A stretch of DNA of 64,000 nucleotides from Elgaria multicarinata webbii (GCF_023053635.1 NC_086179.1:4664001-4728000); one strand, 5' to 3'; shown: positions 1 to 11,198, counted from the first letter of the stretch. The notes: a model not told the origin generated them from the sequence alone. Made by a program: numbers and translations.

Positions 1-80
1 CTATACTGGTAGGTCTTCTCCTATACTGGTAAGGCTTCTCCTATACTGGTAGGTCTTCTCCTATACTGGTAGGACATCCA
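1..80. repeat. 20-bp tandem repeat, four units
   Basis: Unit CTATACTGGTAGGTCTTCTC repeats four times from the window edge with few changes (one unit reads AAGGCTTCTC, the last decays into GGACATCC). It may continue to the left of the window. Confidence 0.9.
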
Positions 81-399
81 TCATGGGCTTCTCTGGTGAC
101 TGACTGCAGCATTAGGTAGACATTTCAATTTCACACAATGCCCCTGCGACGGTACACCTATACTAGGCCTGTCGCATAAACTTTTCTCGGGCCAAGCATC
201 ACCACTTGAAAACCTGAAGGAGGGTTGAATAAAACCTTTCCTCTAGCTATGAGGGAAACAGGTGAAATATAGGATCAGTTTTACTACTGTGGGTATATTC
301 CGGTGAGGGTGTTTGATAACTGTGAAGCAGGTAAATAATGCCAAGCTGACAAGCGGGTAATTGGTAGCTAACAAAATAATAATAAATTTATTGTCACGT
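81..399. other. No recognised feature
   Basis: AT-rich non-coding DNA between the tandem repeat and a hAT MITE. I see no open frame or repeat match. Confidence 0.6.
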
Positions 400-718
400 T
401 AGGGTGACCCTATGAAAAGGAGGACAGGGCTCCTGTATCTTTAACAGTTGCATAGAAAAGGGAATTTCAGTAAGTGTCTTTTGTATATATGGAGAACCTG
501 GGGAAATTCCTTCTTTATCACAACAGTTAAAGCTGCAGGAGCTACACTAGAGTGACCAGATACAAAAGAGAGCAGGGCTCCTGCAGCTTTAACTGTTGCG
601 ATGAAGAGGCTTTTTCACCAGGTGCTGCATGCATACAAACGACACCTGCTGAAATTCTCTTTTCAATACAACTGTTAAAGATACAGGAGCCTGTCCTCCT
701 TTTCATAGGGTCACCCTA
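400..718. mobile_element. Palindromic hAT-type MITE, copy 1
   Basis: Begins TAGGGTGACC and ends GGTCACCCTA, and the two halves are reverse complements (AGGACAGGGCTCCTGTATCT near the start, its complement near the end). It is flanked by 8-bp duplications TGTCACGT (392-399) and TGTCATGT (719-726), one mismatch. The 8-bp duplication supports hAT. Other copies: 21249-21487, 42183-42510, 44046-44373. Confidence 0.85.
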
Positions 719-1170
719 TGTCATGTTAACAGCTTTAAATGAAAATATAATGCTTCCAATCCTGCCTAATCCAAACTCCCCACACCAACCACCTCTCTTT
801 CTCTCTCCACACCAATCCTAAATCCCTAGCAATTAATCTCCTCTCACTCCTCAAACAACTCCAATCTCCATTCCCAACAACACCTAACTCACTGCTCCAC
901 CCCTCAGTCACTCTTTATATACTCCTTCCCCCCACCCTACCTATGACATCACAAACCACACCCACTCAGTTCTAACATTCCATACTCACCAGACATACTA
1001 AACTAGAATATATACAAGATACTCAATTGTGGGGTAACGCCACAGCCCCCAATATAGAATGGGAAATTTAAATAGCTGACTGCCATGTGTAAAATTGCAG
1101 CTGGGGCCCTGACCAAGTCACCCATTGTGGGCCAGCTTTACAATTAAGCAATTATAAATGCTATGTATAT
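719..1170. other. Unassigned C/T/A-rich stretch
   Basis: Pyrimidine- and A-rich sequence without a usable frame. On the minus strand a TATATAAAG box near 913-921 follows a TGATGTCAT motif near 942-950, a layout like an old promoter, possibly from a repeat. No family is assigned. Confidence 0.35.
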
Positions 1171-1172
1171 AA

Positions 1173-1583
1173 ACGTGAATATACCCGGTCACTACGTTCA
1201 ACATCTAAGGTCCTCCTCCGGGTGCCTGCTCCGAGAGATGCTCGGAGTGTGGCAACGAAGGACAGGGCCTTTTCGGTGGTGGCCCCCAGACTATGGAACG
1301 ATCTCCCTGACGAGGCTCGCTGGTGCCAACGCTGCTATCTTTCCGGCGCCAGGTTAAGACTTTCCTTTTTGCCCAGGCATATGGCAGCACATCTTAATCA
1401 CCCACATGTTTAGTTTTTTAATAGTTTTTAATGCTTTACGTGTGTATGTTCTGTGTTTTAGAATTTTAAATTTTGTATACTCGTTTTTATCTTAATTTTA
1501 GAATTTCTGTAAACCGCCCAGAGAGCCCTGGCTATGGGGGCGGTATATAAGTGCAATAAATGAAATAAATAAATAAATAAAAG
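1173..1583 (+). mobile_element. L2-clade LINE 3' end
   Basis: Starts in the ORF2 C-terminus (frame equivalent to STSKVLLRVPTPREARSVAT and [17 protein letters not shown], shifted between frames by decay) and ends with TGTAAACCGCCCAGAGAGCC and GGGCGGTATATAAG, then an ATAAATA tail. 5'-truncated, as usual for LINEs. Confidence 0.88.
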
Positions 1584-1589
1584 GCCGGA

Positions 1590-1747
1590 AGCACACCAAG
1601 CAGGTTACAGTGGTATGAAAGCGGTCTATGGTATGTTTTCAGTGGGCCCCAACAGTTGTCAGTGTACTTCAATACTGCTATGAAGCAGTCGTGTGGCTTC
1701 TGCCTTTTATATACCGCTTTCATAGTGCAATATCCTGCTTGGTGTAG
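1590..1747. mobile_element. Palindromic MITE, unclassified
   Basis: The left arm ACACCAAGCAGGTTACAGTG, then GTATGAAAGCGGTCTA, is the reverse complement, with a few changes, of the right arm TATACCGCTTTCATAGTGCA, then ATATCCTGCTTGGTGTA. The arms are about 40 bp and the interior about 80 bp. No clear target duplication was found. Confidence 0.7.
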
Positions 1748-2490
1748 ATTGGGCCAAAGACTAGCAAAGGATACCTGCAATGCTGGGGAATATCTCTTTC
1801 AGGGCGCGTGCCCCTTGCACGTAGAGTAAAAAAACCACATCCGGTCATGGCCATGTGTTCCCCCACACCGCAGCCTGCTTTGGAAAGCCCCATGAAAAGC
1901 TGACCTGCGTTTCGACGGAGTGCTTGAGCCGAAACATAAGACCAAACATGGCTCCATTTTTGTTTCCATTTTCCAAACAATCGCTATTCAATAATCTCGT
2001 CTCCCTTTTCTCGGAGGTCATCCGAACCACCCTGAGAGCGTGGGACCCCCAGTGCAAATCAAAACAATATTTTATAGCAGTTGCTGATTTGCGTGCCTTT
2101 CCGTCGCAGACCAATTCGGCTTCCCTGTAAATCTTTGAAAGTTGAGCCAGAGTTACTTAACTCAATCTGAACTCCGAGTTTAGCCATGTTCCCGGTCATC
2201 ATCCTGCACCCGCGGAAGGATTACCAGTGTGTGTCTGTCTTGCTTTGCTCCTAATGGGGCGAAAGCTACAAAGAGCTGAGGGAGAGACAGACATATATTT
2301 GTCATCACTTTCTAATTCCCTGGCTCTGGCTAAGCACTCCCTCTGGAACAACCTGCTCTTCGTGAGAAGTCCAACTCCATTTGTCTTTCTGTCGCCACCG
2401 TAAATTTGCCAGGAATGAAGGCCACAAATATCAAACTCTTGGATGAGGGTTATGAAAGACCATCATGAGAAATGTTTTCTTTTTTAATGG
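1748..2490. other. No recognised feature
   Basis: Mixed-composition DNA. The stretch GTTTCGACGGAGTGCTTGAG near 1909 resembles phrases found in old reptile repeats, but I can assign no family. The open frames here overlap on both strands and show no domain. Confidence 0.5.
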
Positions 2491-2496
2491 TCTCTT

Positions 2497-2500
2497 TAAA

Positions 2501-2535
<35 letters not shown>

Positions 2536-2536
2536 A
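2497..2536. repeat. (TC)n(AC)n microsatellite
   Basis: A short TC run passes into about 14 AC units. Confidence 0.9.
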
Positions 2537-2935
2537 AATCAGGACTTCCAAAGCATTGTGGTGCTGACAGCTGCTACTTGTGTGTGTGGAGGCAGGCGTT
2601 GGCTCTAAGAACAAGGCAGACGTGTAGCAAAACGAGGCTCAAAGAACTATGAATATGCATTGAGCTCACTTTTAATTTAAGTGTGGCTGTAGCAAGCGTC
2701 AAATCGGAAGCAGCTAAGCTAAAGCCCCTGAGCTGGCTGCTCCATCAGGGCTACCTCTTCCTCCTCTACTTATGGCTCAAAGTGCCTGCAGCCGCTTCCC
2801 TGAGGTGGGAGGAGCATGTAGGTGGGAGGAGCTTATAGGTGGGAGGAGCTTCCTTTCCCAGCTGCAGCAGGAGCAAGTGACTTTCCTGTGCACAAAAGGG
2901 AGGCGGCTTACTCAGCCTTGGTATAGCAGCCTTCC
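2537..2935. other. Mostly unassigned, with a short 18-bp triplication
   Basis: GGTGGGAGGAGC repeats three times at about 2806-2856 with spacers CATGTA and TTATA. The rest is unassigned. Confidence 0.5.
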
Positions 2936-3175
2936 CAGACCGGTTGCCCTCCAGATGTTTTGGACGACAAATCCTAACATCCCTGGCCATTGGCCAAGCT
3001 CATTGGCACTGATGCCTGTTGTAGTCTAAAACATCTGGAGGGCACCAAAGCTGAGCCTTAAGAGCCTTCTCCAACCTCTGCCCTCCAGATATGTTGGATC
3101 ACACATTCAGAGATAGGATGCTGGGAGTTGTAGTCCAACACATCTGGATGGCACTGGGTTGGGGAAGTTTGGGCT
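2936..3175. mobile_element. Two adjacent palindromic MITEs of the CCAGATGT...TTGGACTACA family
   Basis: Each copy begins near GTTGCCCTCCAGATGTTTTG or CTCTGCCCTCCAGATATG and ends with the inverse (AACACATCTGGATGGCACTG), with a middle GGGAGTTGTAGTCC. The copies are about 2938-3060 and 3075-3170. Related pieces occur at 15367-15473, 33112-33245, 41697-41757 and 46025-46085. Confidence 0.75.
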
Positions 3176-3356
3176 CTAACAGCTTTCAGTTATCCTAGTC
3201 ATACATTCGCACTTACTATGCTGATCGGAACACAGTTACCCTTTGGGTTTTCACACTTCTTTGAATTCTGTGATACAGTTCTCGGTGCTACAAATGTAGT
3301 AAAATGTCTATAAAACTGTGCAGTTAAGGGTAAAGTGTACAAAAGTGGATATTTTA
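3176..3356. other. No recognised feature
   Basis: Short AT-rich spacer. Confidence 0.5.
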
Positions 3357-3790
3357 TGAAAGAACATAAGAACAGCCATGCTGGATCAGAACAAGGGTCC
3401 ATCTAGTCCAGAACTCTGTTCACACAGTGGCCAACCAGCTGTTGACCAGGGACCAACAAAGCAGGACATGGTGCAACTGCACCCTCCTACCCATGTTCCC
3501 CAGCAACTGGTGCATACAGGCTTACTGCCTCGAATACTGGAGATAGCACACAACCATCAGGGCTACTAGCCATAGATAGCCTTCTCCTCCAGGAATTTAT
3601 CCAACCCCCTTTTAAAGCCATCCAAATGGGTGGCCATCACTACATCTTGTGGTAGTGAGTTCCATAGTTTAACTATGCACTGTGTGAAGAAGTCCTTCCT
3701 CTTATCTTTCCTGAATCTCCTACCAACAGGTGAAAAAATGCAGACTTCCATGCAGTTTCCTTTTCTTCTAAAGCAAATGGATGCGGACAT
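3357..3790 (-). mobile_element. CR1 LINE 3' end, older subfamily
   Basis: On the minus strand the frame reads KDFFTQCIVKLWNSLPQDVV then [20 protein letters not shown], the CR1 ORF2 C-terminus. It is followed by the 3' UTR with GTTGCTGGGG and GGCCACTGTGTGAACAGAGT, ending in GCTGTTCTTATGTTC. This subfamily differs from the common one with the TTCTATGA tail. Confidence 0.85.
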
Positions 3791-4720
3791 TTAGCATGGT
3801 TGCATAGCGGAACCACAGGGAGTGGCACGGTTTCTGTTCGTGTGGCAGGCCAGCTTGTCATGGACCTGTTACCCTTCTCCTCTGCCTACTTCCACAACCA
3901 ACCACCGGCCCTCTGTTTTGCCTTTTGTTTCTCTCTCTCTGCTAATTGCCTTTCCAACAGGAAGCATCAATACTAAATCACGCCATCAGGAACAAGGCAA
4001 AGAAGTGTGTGGTCATCTGGGGAGCCCTGGAGGGCTGTATTGGGACTGCAAGACGACCAGAGTGGCCCCCGGGGCCTGAGGTTCCCCACCGCTGCTTTAG
4101 GGTGTGTGCGACACCATGCAGAACAGGCGGAACACCCACCAACGATCACTCCTTTTGCCTGGATAGCGTCTGATTGTTCGACCTCCTCCAGTCTATTATT
4201 ACACCCCAGAACTGGCTCAGACTTGCTGCTACCTGGCTGCAGACAGCCCCAATCACACCGCAAATTTGACGGAAACCAGGTCAGGTCCTAGAGAACTCCG
4301 AGAGACTCCTGTGCAAAAAGCGAGGCAAGGAGGAGCTGCATGGCAGGGAAGGCGTTCGAAATCAGGGAGGCTCCCTTTACAAACAGCGACTAGGTTGAGG
4401 TTATCTTGGCAACCCCTCAAAGGCAACTCCCTGTTCCACATGAGATTGCCCTTCTGGAGCTGGGCCAGGGTAAGAGGCAAGGCCGGGTGCAATGAATCAG
4501 CAGCCCCAGGAATGGTAACAGCAGCAGATCAGGAGGGATGTGGGAAAGGGCCAAGCCTCCTCCTTGCTTGCGCGACAATCTTCGGAGTCCACGGCCAGGA
4601 AGAAGGAAAGGTACATAGAACTCCTGCATGCGCCAGGTGGCTTCACGTTTTATGCTGTCTGCTTTGTTGTTTTTATTAGAATCTTTGTGGTACAGCTACG
4701 TTGTAATCAAGCACAGTGAC

Positions 4721-4722
<2 letters not shown>
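3791..4722. other. No recognised feature
   Basis: Several overlapping open frames on both strands (3822-4679) have no domain and look like chance frames in GC-rich DNA. No repeat hallmark is visible. Confidence 0.5.
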
Positions 4723-4752
<30 letters not shown>

Positions 4753-4884
4753 CTTCTTCTTCTTCTTCTTCTTCTTCTTCTTCTTCTTCTTCTTCTTCTT
4801 CTCCTCCTCCTCCTCCTCCTCCTCCTCCTCCTCCTCCTCCTCCTCCTTCTTCTCCTCCTCCTCCTCCTCCTCCTCCTCCTCCTC
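4723..4884. repeat. (CTT)n to (CTC)n triplet microsatellite, about 160 bp
   Basis: About 26 CTT units (4723-4800) switch to about 25 CTC/TCC units (4801-4884) with one CTT interruption. It creates long false homopolymer frames (Phe, Ser, Arg, Glu, Lys). The strand is purely pyrimidine, so triplex (H-DNA) is possible. Confidence 0.95.
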
Positions 4885-5726
4885 AACCACCAACCACCAA
4901 CCACCCACCACCACAAAATTTATTGGACACTTTTCTCTAAAAAAAAGACTCAAAGTGCCTTTCAGCAGGGGTTAAACCATACACAACATTAAAACAATTT
5001 AAACAATTTTAAATGCCAAGTCTTCGTAAAATAACTAAATAAGGAAGCCCCTGCATATGCCCTCAAATGCCTGGGACTGGAGGAAAGCCTTAACCTGGCA
5101 CTGAAAGGGTGACCGTGTCAGTGGCCACTGGGGAGAGCACGCCACCAGGGCCGGCCCTACCATGAAGTGTTAGGAAGCAGGTGAAGCAGGTGGAGGAGGA
5201 GGAGGAGGAGGAGGAGGAGAGGAACAGGGGCACTTCTCCCCCTCCAACAGGTCAGCCGCTTCTTGCCAGACATGCAGGCAGCCAGCAGGCCCAAGAAGCA
5301 GCTGCCGCCACTTGCTCACCTGTGCGCCATGTGACTCCTGCCTCGCTGCGCTTCCTGACCTTGCCAGCCAGGTCAGCTTACTTTCCCGAGCAGGGACACG
5401 CGTGCCTCTGCAAGGTGGGCAGGCGTGCGGATTGTGCACGGGAGGGGGGACGGAGGGAGGGGAAAGTCACGGGGGGAGGGGATCGTGGGAGAGGGCACTG
5501 GAGGCCGTGGGGGAGGGGATTTCAGGAGGGGAGACGGGAGGAGTGGGTTTCCACTTCACAGAGTGCTACCACCAAGAAGCCCCTCGCCTTGTCTCTATCC
5601 TCCAAACTACCCTCGAAGGAGGGCCTCAAATGTTGATCGTAACACACCAGAAGGTACATACTGGGAGAGGTGTTGCGTCAAGTATTTCGTTCCTGAGCAA
5701 TGTATTTATTCATCATGCCATTTAAT
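4885..5726. other. Unassigned DNA with a (GGA)n run
   Basis: 4920-5110 has the texture of an old LINE/SINE tail on the minus strand (TTTATTGGACACTTTTCTCT), not assignable. A GGA run lies at 5192-5220. 5220-5640 is GC-rich and G-rich without a recognisable gene. Confidence 0.45.
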
Positions 5727-6200
5727 AGGGTGATCATATGGTCACCCTATTGGCTGGATTTTTGATGACAAATCCAGGAGGGGAAATCCGGATTTTTCCA
5801 AAGAGCAGCTCTGATGGGAATTAACAAAAATGCTTATAACTCCATCATTTTTTTTAAGATAAAGACATGAAACTTGGCACGATGATAGCTTTTAGGTAGA
5901 GCTTTAGCCATACCAAATTTGAAACAGTTCTGTTCATCCATTGATTTTTAGGAATGTTTTAAAATTTGAGGGTTTTTTTAAAAAAATGTTATTTTTAAAG
6001 ATCAAGAGATGAAACTTGGCATCATGATTGCTCTTAACAAGGACTTTAGCTATGCCAAGTTTGAAACAGATCTGTCCATCCATTGAGTTTTAGGAGTTTT
6101 TTTTTTTAAAGTTTGAGGTTTTAAAATTATTTTTAAAAAATAATTTTAACATGGTGACCATGTTGTCCTCCTTTTTGGTTTCCAAAATATGGTCACCCTA
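5727..6200. mobile_element. Non-autonomous DNA transposon with TAGGGTGA...TCACCCTA ends
   Basis: Starts TAGGGTGATCATATGGTCAC and ends CCAAAATATGGTCACCCTAA. The interior carries a diverged direct repeat: ATGAAACTTGGCACGATGAT at 5866 and ATGAAACTTGGCATCATGAT at 6008, each followed by a similar TCCATCCATTGA stretch. The terminal motif is shared with the hAT MITEs here, but no target duplication is clear. Confidence 0.6.
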
Positions 6201-6224
6201 ATTAGATCTCACCTTTAACATTTT

Positions 6225-6380
6225 GCAAGGAACCAGGGGTGGCTTACATAGTCCTCCTCCTCATTTCATCCTCACAACAAACCTGTGAGGTAGGCTGGGC
6301 TGAGAGTCAGTGACTGGCCCAAATGTTACCCAGGGATTTCATGGTCAAGTGGGGTCTAGAATCCGAATCTCTGAAGTCCC
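6225..6380 (-). mobile_element. tRNA-derived SINE, partial
   Basis: The minus strand carries the same body as the copy at 16306: the GTGACTTTGGGCCAGTCACT-like block and CTCACAGG near TTGTTGTGAGGAT. It is decayed and lacks a clean tail. Confidence 0.6.
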
Positions 6381-6394
6381 GGTGAAACTCTACA

Positions 6395-6600
6395 TCTTTA
6401 AAGCCCTGTAGGTCAACGCCAGCACCTTGAATGGGGCTTGGAAACACAAAGGCAGCCAGTGCAAGTGGGCGAGAAGCAGAGTTATATGCTCAGACATTCA
6501 GGTCCAACCCCCTTTTAAGGCCATCCATACTGACGGCCCTCACAATATCATGTGTTAGTGGGATCTGTAGTTTAACTATGTGCTATGCGACGAAGGATGA
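6395..6600 (-). mobile_element. L2 fragment abutting an old CR1 fragment
   Basis: 6395-6490 matches the L2 ORF2 segment seen at 27940-28030 (AGCACCTTGAATGGGGCTTG, GGCAGCCAGTGCAAG). 6498-6600 matches the older CR1 subfamily (CCCCCTTTTAAGGCCATCCA). Both are minus strand and decayed. Confidence 0.65.
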
Positions 6601-6761
6601 TTGCTCTCAGGCTTATGAAGAACTGAGACCCACTAAGAACAGTATTCTTTGCAAGAATATCAGCAATCATCACGTGCTCTAGGTGGGTCACCAGAAACGA
6701 GGTGGGCCACAGTTCTACCTTTTGTAGACAAGTAACATCTTTACAAGACACTATTGCAAAA

Positions 6762-7370
6762 TCATAGAACCATGGAACGTTAGAGTTTGAAGAGTCCTTG
6801 GAAGTCACATAGTCCAACGCTAGTTTCCCTCCATTGGGCACTGGTTTGGCCTCCTCCTGAGTATTGCGTCCAGTTCTGGGCACCACACTTCAAGAAAGAT
6901 GCAGACAAGCTGGAGCGTGTTCAGAGGAGGGCAACCAGGATGATCAGGGGTCTGGAAACAAAGCCCTATGAAGAGAGACTGAAAGAACTGGGCATGTTTA
7001 GCCTGGAGAAGAGAAGATGGAGGGGAGACATGAGAGCACTCTTCAAATACTTAAAAGGTTGTCACACAGAGGAGGGCCAGGATCTCTTCTCGATCCTCCC
7101 AGAGTGCAGGACACGGAATAATGGGCTCAAGTAACAGGAAGCCAGATTCCGGCTGGACATCAGGAAAAACTTCCTGACTATTAGAGCAGTACGACAATGG
7201 AACCAGTTACCTAGGGAGGTTGTGGGCTCTCCCACACTAGAGGCCTTCAAGAGGCAGCTGGACAACCATCTGTCAGGGATGCTTTAGGGTGGATTCCTGC
7301 ATTGAGCAGGGGGTTGGACTCGATGGCCTTATAGGCCCCTTCCAACTCTGCTATTCTATGATTCTATGAG
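6762..7370 (+). mobile_element. CR1 LINE 3' portion
   Basis: From about 6835 the plus strand encodes LEYCVQFW-like sequence, then [20 protein letters not shown] and [20 protein letters not shown], the CR1 ORF2 C-terminus. The 3' UTR ends in (ATTCTATG)n at 7355-7370. A scrap of a minus-strand CR1 3' end (6762-6822) precedes it. One in-frame stop interrupts the coding part after NNGLK, near 7132. Confidence 0.88.
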
Positions 7371-7499
7371 TATAGGTTTGGCCCAAATTATTACCGCTGC
7401 TGCTGTTAGCATCCCTTATTTCAGGGATGCACAACCTTTTCTGTGGATGCTGGTTGAGGTTTGGGGGCTGCATACATATGCGCAAGCTACCAGACACAT

Positions 7500-7628
7500 G
7501 TGCAAGCTACCAGACCCAACTCTGCTATTCTATGATTCTATACAATGCGGCAGGGCCTTGCTATTTACTGTTTTACTCTTTACAGCACCATGTACATTGA
7601 TGGTGCTATATAAATAAATAATTAAATA

Positions 7629-7670
<42 letters not shown>
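7500..7670 (+). mobile_element. LINE tail followed by (AAT)n
   Basis: GCACCATGTACATTGATGGT then GCTATATAAATAAATAA is a LINE-type 3' end. It runs into about 15 AAT units (7627-7670). Confidence 0.6.
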
Positions 7671-7671
<1 letters not shown>

Positions 7672-7853
7672 GAACCCATGACCTAGGGAGGTTGTGGGCT
7701 CTCCCACACTAGAGGCCCTCAAGAGGCAGCTGGACAACCCTCTGTCAGGGATGCTTTAGGGTGGATTCCTACATTGAGCAGGGGGTTGGACTTGATGGCC
7801 TTGTAGGCCCCTTCCAACTCTATTATTCTATGATTCTATGATTCTATGAACCC
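7672..7853 (+). mobile_element. CR1 3' fragment
   Basis: Only the last 180 bp (ACCTAGGGAGGTTGTGGGCT to TTCTATGATTCTATGA). Confidence 0.85.
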
Positions 7854-7899
7854 ACAGGTCCATGCAGGATCTAAAACACAAAATGGGGCATGTGTTAGG

Positions 7900-8082
7900 G
7901 ATGCTGGTGGCTCCGATGTCAGTGGGGTGGTGAATCCACTCCAGGTTTCAGTCAGAACAGTCAGAACTCTGAAGGAGCTATCTAAGATATACTTTGGAGA
8001 GCTCCTTCAGAATTCTGACTGGTTCTGACGGAAACCCGGAGTGGATTCACTGCCCCACTGACATCAGAGCCTCCACTGTCTC
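7900..8082. mobile_element. Palindromic element with 70-bp arms
   Basis: The left arm from GGCTCCGATGTCAGTGGGGT to CTGAAGGAGCT is answered by the right arm AGCTCCTTCAGAATTCTGAC to CCCACTGACATCAGAGCC around a centre near 7985. It looks like a MITE; no other copy is in the window. Confidence 0.7.
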
Positions 8083-8107
8083 TGTCAGATGGCCGTCCAG
8101 GCTATGC

Positions 8108-8589
8108 TTAAATATTTATTTATTTATTACATTTTTATACCGCCCAATAGCCGAAGCTCTCTGGACGGTTCACAAAAATTAAAACCATAATAAAACAACC
8201 AACAGGTTAAAAACACAAATACAAAATACAGTATCAAAAGCACAACCAGGATAAAACCACGCAGCAAAATTGATATAAGATTATAATACAGAGTTAGAAC
8301 AGCAACATTTAAATTTAAGTTAAAATTAAGTGTTAAAATACTGAGAGAATAAAAAGGTCTTCAGCTGGCGACGAAAGGAGTACAGTGTAGGCGCCGGGCG
8401 GACCTCTCTGGGGAGCTCATTCCACAGCCGGGGTGCCACAGCGGAGAAGGCCCTCCTCCTAGTAGCCACCTGCCTCACTTCCTTTGGCAGGGGCTCACAG
8501 AGAAGGACCCCTGTAGATGATCTTAAGGTCCGGGCAGGTACACATGGGAGGAGGCGTTCCTTCAAATATTTCCAATGAAGAAAAGCCAT
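8108..8589 (-). mobile_element. L2-clade LINE 3' end
   Basis: The minus strand encodes [20 protein letters not shown], then [20 protein letters not shown] and [12 protein letters not shown]. The 3' tail hallmark GTATAAAAATGTAATAAATA is at 8110-8145. Confidence 0.88.
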
Positions 8590-8880
8590 CCACCTCCTGA
8601 AGCAGACTGTTCCACTGTCAAACAGCTCTTACCTTTAGGAAGCTTCTCCTGAGGGTTAGCTGAAATCTGCTTGTCCTACAGTTTCCACCCACTGGATCTA
8701 GTCCTGCCGTTGGGAGCCACAGAGAACAACTCTGCTCCATCTTCTGCCGACAGCCTTTCAGAGATCTGAAGTCCACTATCATGTCTCCCCTTAATCGCTT
8801 CTCCTCCAGGCTAATGCCATCAAGAGTGTTAAAAAATATATAAAAGATTGAATTCCTCCCACACACCCTGTACAAGATTA
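8590..8880 (-). mobile_element. CR1 fragment, divergent subfamily
   Basis: The minus frame reads [20 protein letters not shown] then GNCRTSRFQLTLRRSFLKV, homologous to but different from the common CR1 copies. Confidence 0.7.
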
Positions 8881-9335
8881 CAGGTAAAGGAATGATTATA
8901 CTCCATTTTAATTTTACTAAGCTTGCGCCTGTTCATTGGACACAAAAGAGCCTTTTCAACAGCTTATGATTTAAAACCACAATACAATTTCCATAACCTT
9001 CCGCCAATCCAAATAATTTAACCGGCATAAAATATAATAAAATATGTCTAGGATATATGCAACACACCATAAACTTGATGCTGCTCAGTTTCTAGTCCAG
9101 CAAAAGCCGGGTGGAGTCAAACCAGAGGGTTTCTAGGAATGAATGAACGTCTCACTCACTACCTGCCACCTCCTTTCTTGTGTTTTTTTCCTCCCCAGGG
9201 CCGGCTCTAGAGGGTGGTAAAATTGGGCATTTGCCAGGGTCCCAAATTCAGCAGAGGGCCCACTACTCTAACAACGCGACCATTTCGAATTTTCACAGAG
9301 CATCCAAGAAGTTCCAGAGCAGCCATCTCTTCCAG
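8881..9335. other. No recognised feature
   Basis: AT-rich spacer. GGGCCGGCTCTAGAGGGTGG at 9199 is typical of old reptile repeats but not classifiable here. Confidence 0.45.
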
Positions 9336-10112
9336 GGACTTGGCCATACGGCTTGTTTACCACGACCTAAATGCGCATATTCGCGTTTTAGGTTACATGA
9401 CGCAGCCGTCCATTCGCCACAGTGCCGGGTTTTTAACCCGATAATGCGCATCTTCGCATTCGCGATTTACCACGACTTTTAGATCACGTCCGAGTTTGCA
9501 CCACGTTATGGCTATGTGTCTTTGGGGGAGTTAAATTGGATTTTGACATGTGGGCGGAGCTTTGAGGGTAGGACAACATGATTGGCCGATTTCCCGATTT
9601 TGCACCCGTCGGCTGCCACGTTGGTTCGTGCTGATTTTAGTTTGAAGTCTCTTTGCGGAGCACTGCAGAGAAAGCTTCTTAGAACAAATTTCTTTACGTA
9701 CGTATGTATTTATTGCATTTCTGTACTGCCCAATATGCGAAGCTTTCTGGGAGGTTCACAAAAACAAAGAGAGGGAAATGGGCAGCGAGACGAAGGAGAC
9801 GTGTTCTGCTGCCTCGTTCCTTTCCCTCTGCTGCCTCTTTCCTTCCCCACCTCCCGCTCCCGGTTTGTGTGTTATATGAATCTGCAGAGCTCTGCATATA
9901 AAATTTATAGCTTCGATCCTCTCTCCTCCATAGCATCGTATCATTGTATATGCGATAATGCGCATGTGCGCATTTATAACTCACTAGAAAAATAAATTCA
10001 GGCCATAAATCACTGTTGCTGTTGCAGTGTGACGCTCTTTACCTACATTCGAATCAACGAAAAATCGGGTTTATATTTAATGAGGAGCTATCCCGTTGTT
10101 GTATAGATGGGA
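9336..10112. mobile_element. Non-autonomous DNA transposon, copy A
   Basis: Homologous along most of its length to 18998-19683 (shared GATCACGTCCGAGTTTGCAC, TTGGGGGAGTTAAATTG, GATTGGCCGATTTCCCG, CCCGTTGT). It starts near TTGGCCATACGGCTTGTTTA and ends TTGTATAGATGGGA. An L2-type tail fragment (9702-9760, minus strand) lies inside. Terminal inverted motif TCTATA-like. No transposase frame. Confidence 0.65.
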
Positions 10113-10130
10113 GCCAGGTATCCCATCTCT

Positions 10131-10670
10131 TCCAGGTTGGGGTCCCACTAAAGATTTATACGCCCAAGCCATCCCCAGCCTCTGCCACATCCTGCAACCA
10201 GCACTGTTTTTATTCAACCAGTTATTTCAAACCCGTTGATTATTTAAAGCCTGACTTTTTTACCTGTGTTTTTTTTATCTTGCCCCACACATGTGGATAA
10301 CTCACTTGCCCCCTTCCGTCTCATCCTTAAAGACTTTTTTAATTCCTTCATGCTTTGTATTGTTGGCCCCCAATATATAATTTCATCCATTTTTTTTTAA
10401 TGATACGCTTGTTCCATATATTTCAAAACACACATTGTAAACACATGTTAATAAGTGACGGTGAATGAAATCAGTATCATCACTTTGCTGCTGCTGTTTT
10501 GGTGCTAGCATTGTTTTGACATCTGAAAACTGCTAGAAATCCTCAGAGCTGGGGCAGCAGGGCTGGCATCAAGGGTAGGCCTGTTGGAGCACCTGGGTCC
10601 TCTCCTGCTCCTCCTTATTACCACCACCGTTGACTGGGCTAGAACGAGAGGCAGGTGAACAAGCAGGTTG
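10131..10670. other. No recognised feature
   Basis: AT-rich sequence, no supported frame or repeat. Confidence 0.5.
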
Positions 10671-11037
10671 CAAGAGAAGATTGAGGGGAGACATGATAGC
10701 ACTCTTCAAATACTTAAAAGGTTGTCACACAGAGGAGGGCCAGGATCTCTTCTCCATCCTCCCAGAGTGCAGGACACGGAATAATGGGCTCAAGTTAAAG
10801 GAAGCCAGATTCCGACTGGACATCAGGAAAAACTTCCTGACTGTTAGAGTAGTACGACAATGGAACCAGTTCCCTAGGGAGGTTGAGGGCTCTCCCACAC
10901 TAGAGGCCTTCAAGAGGCAGCTGGACAACCATCTGTCAGGGATGCTTTAGGGTGGATTCCTGCATTGAGCAGGGGGTTGGACTCGATGGCCTTGTAGGCC
11001 CCTTCCAACTCTGCTATTCTATGATTCTATGATTCTA
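10671..11037 (+). mobile_element. CR1 LINE 3' end
   Basis: Encodes [20 protein letters not shown] through NHLSGML (stop at 10948) and ends in the ATTCTATG tail. Confidence 0.9.
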
Positions 11038-11198
11038 GGGAGGAGGTTATGGGGTCTCTCTTGTCAGTGGGCCCCTGCTGCGGCGTGGGCCCTTGGCCAG
11101 TGCCCGTACATTCCCACCCTTGACAGCCCTGGCCAACAGGTCAGGGAGTACATTTGGCCCAGCTCTCAAATCTGTAGAGTGAGCTGTGCCTTCAGCTT

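Noticed and set aside
3822-4679. Several frames over 80 codons on both strands
   Set aside because: Mutually overlapping, no recognisable domain.
4628-4975. Long frames of Phe/Ser, Arg, Ser/Pro, Glu/Lys over the triplet repeat
   Set aside because: They are direct products of the CTT/CTC microsatellite in different frames, not genes.
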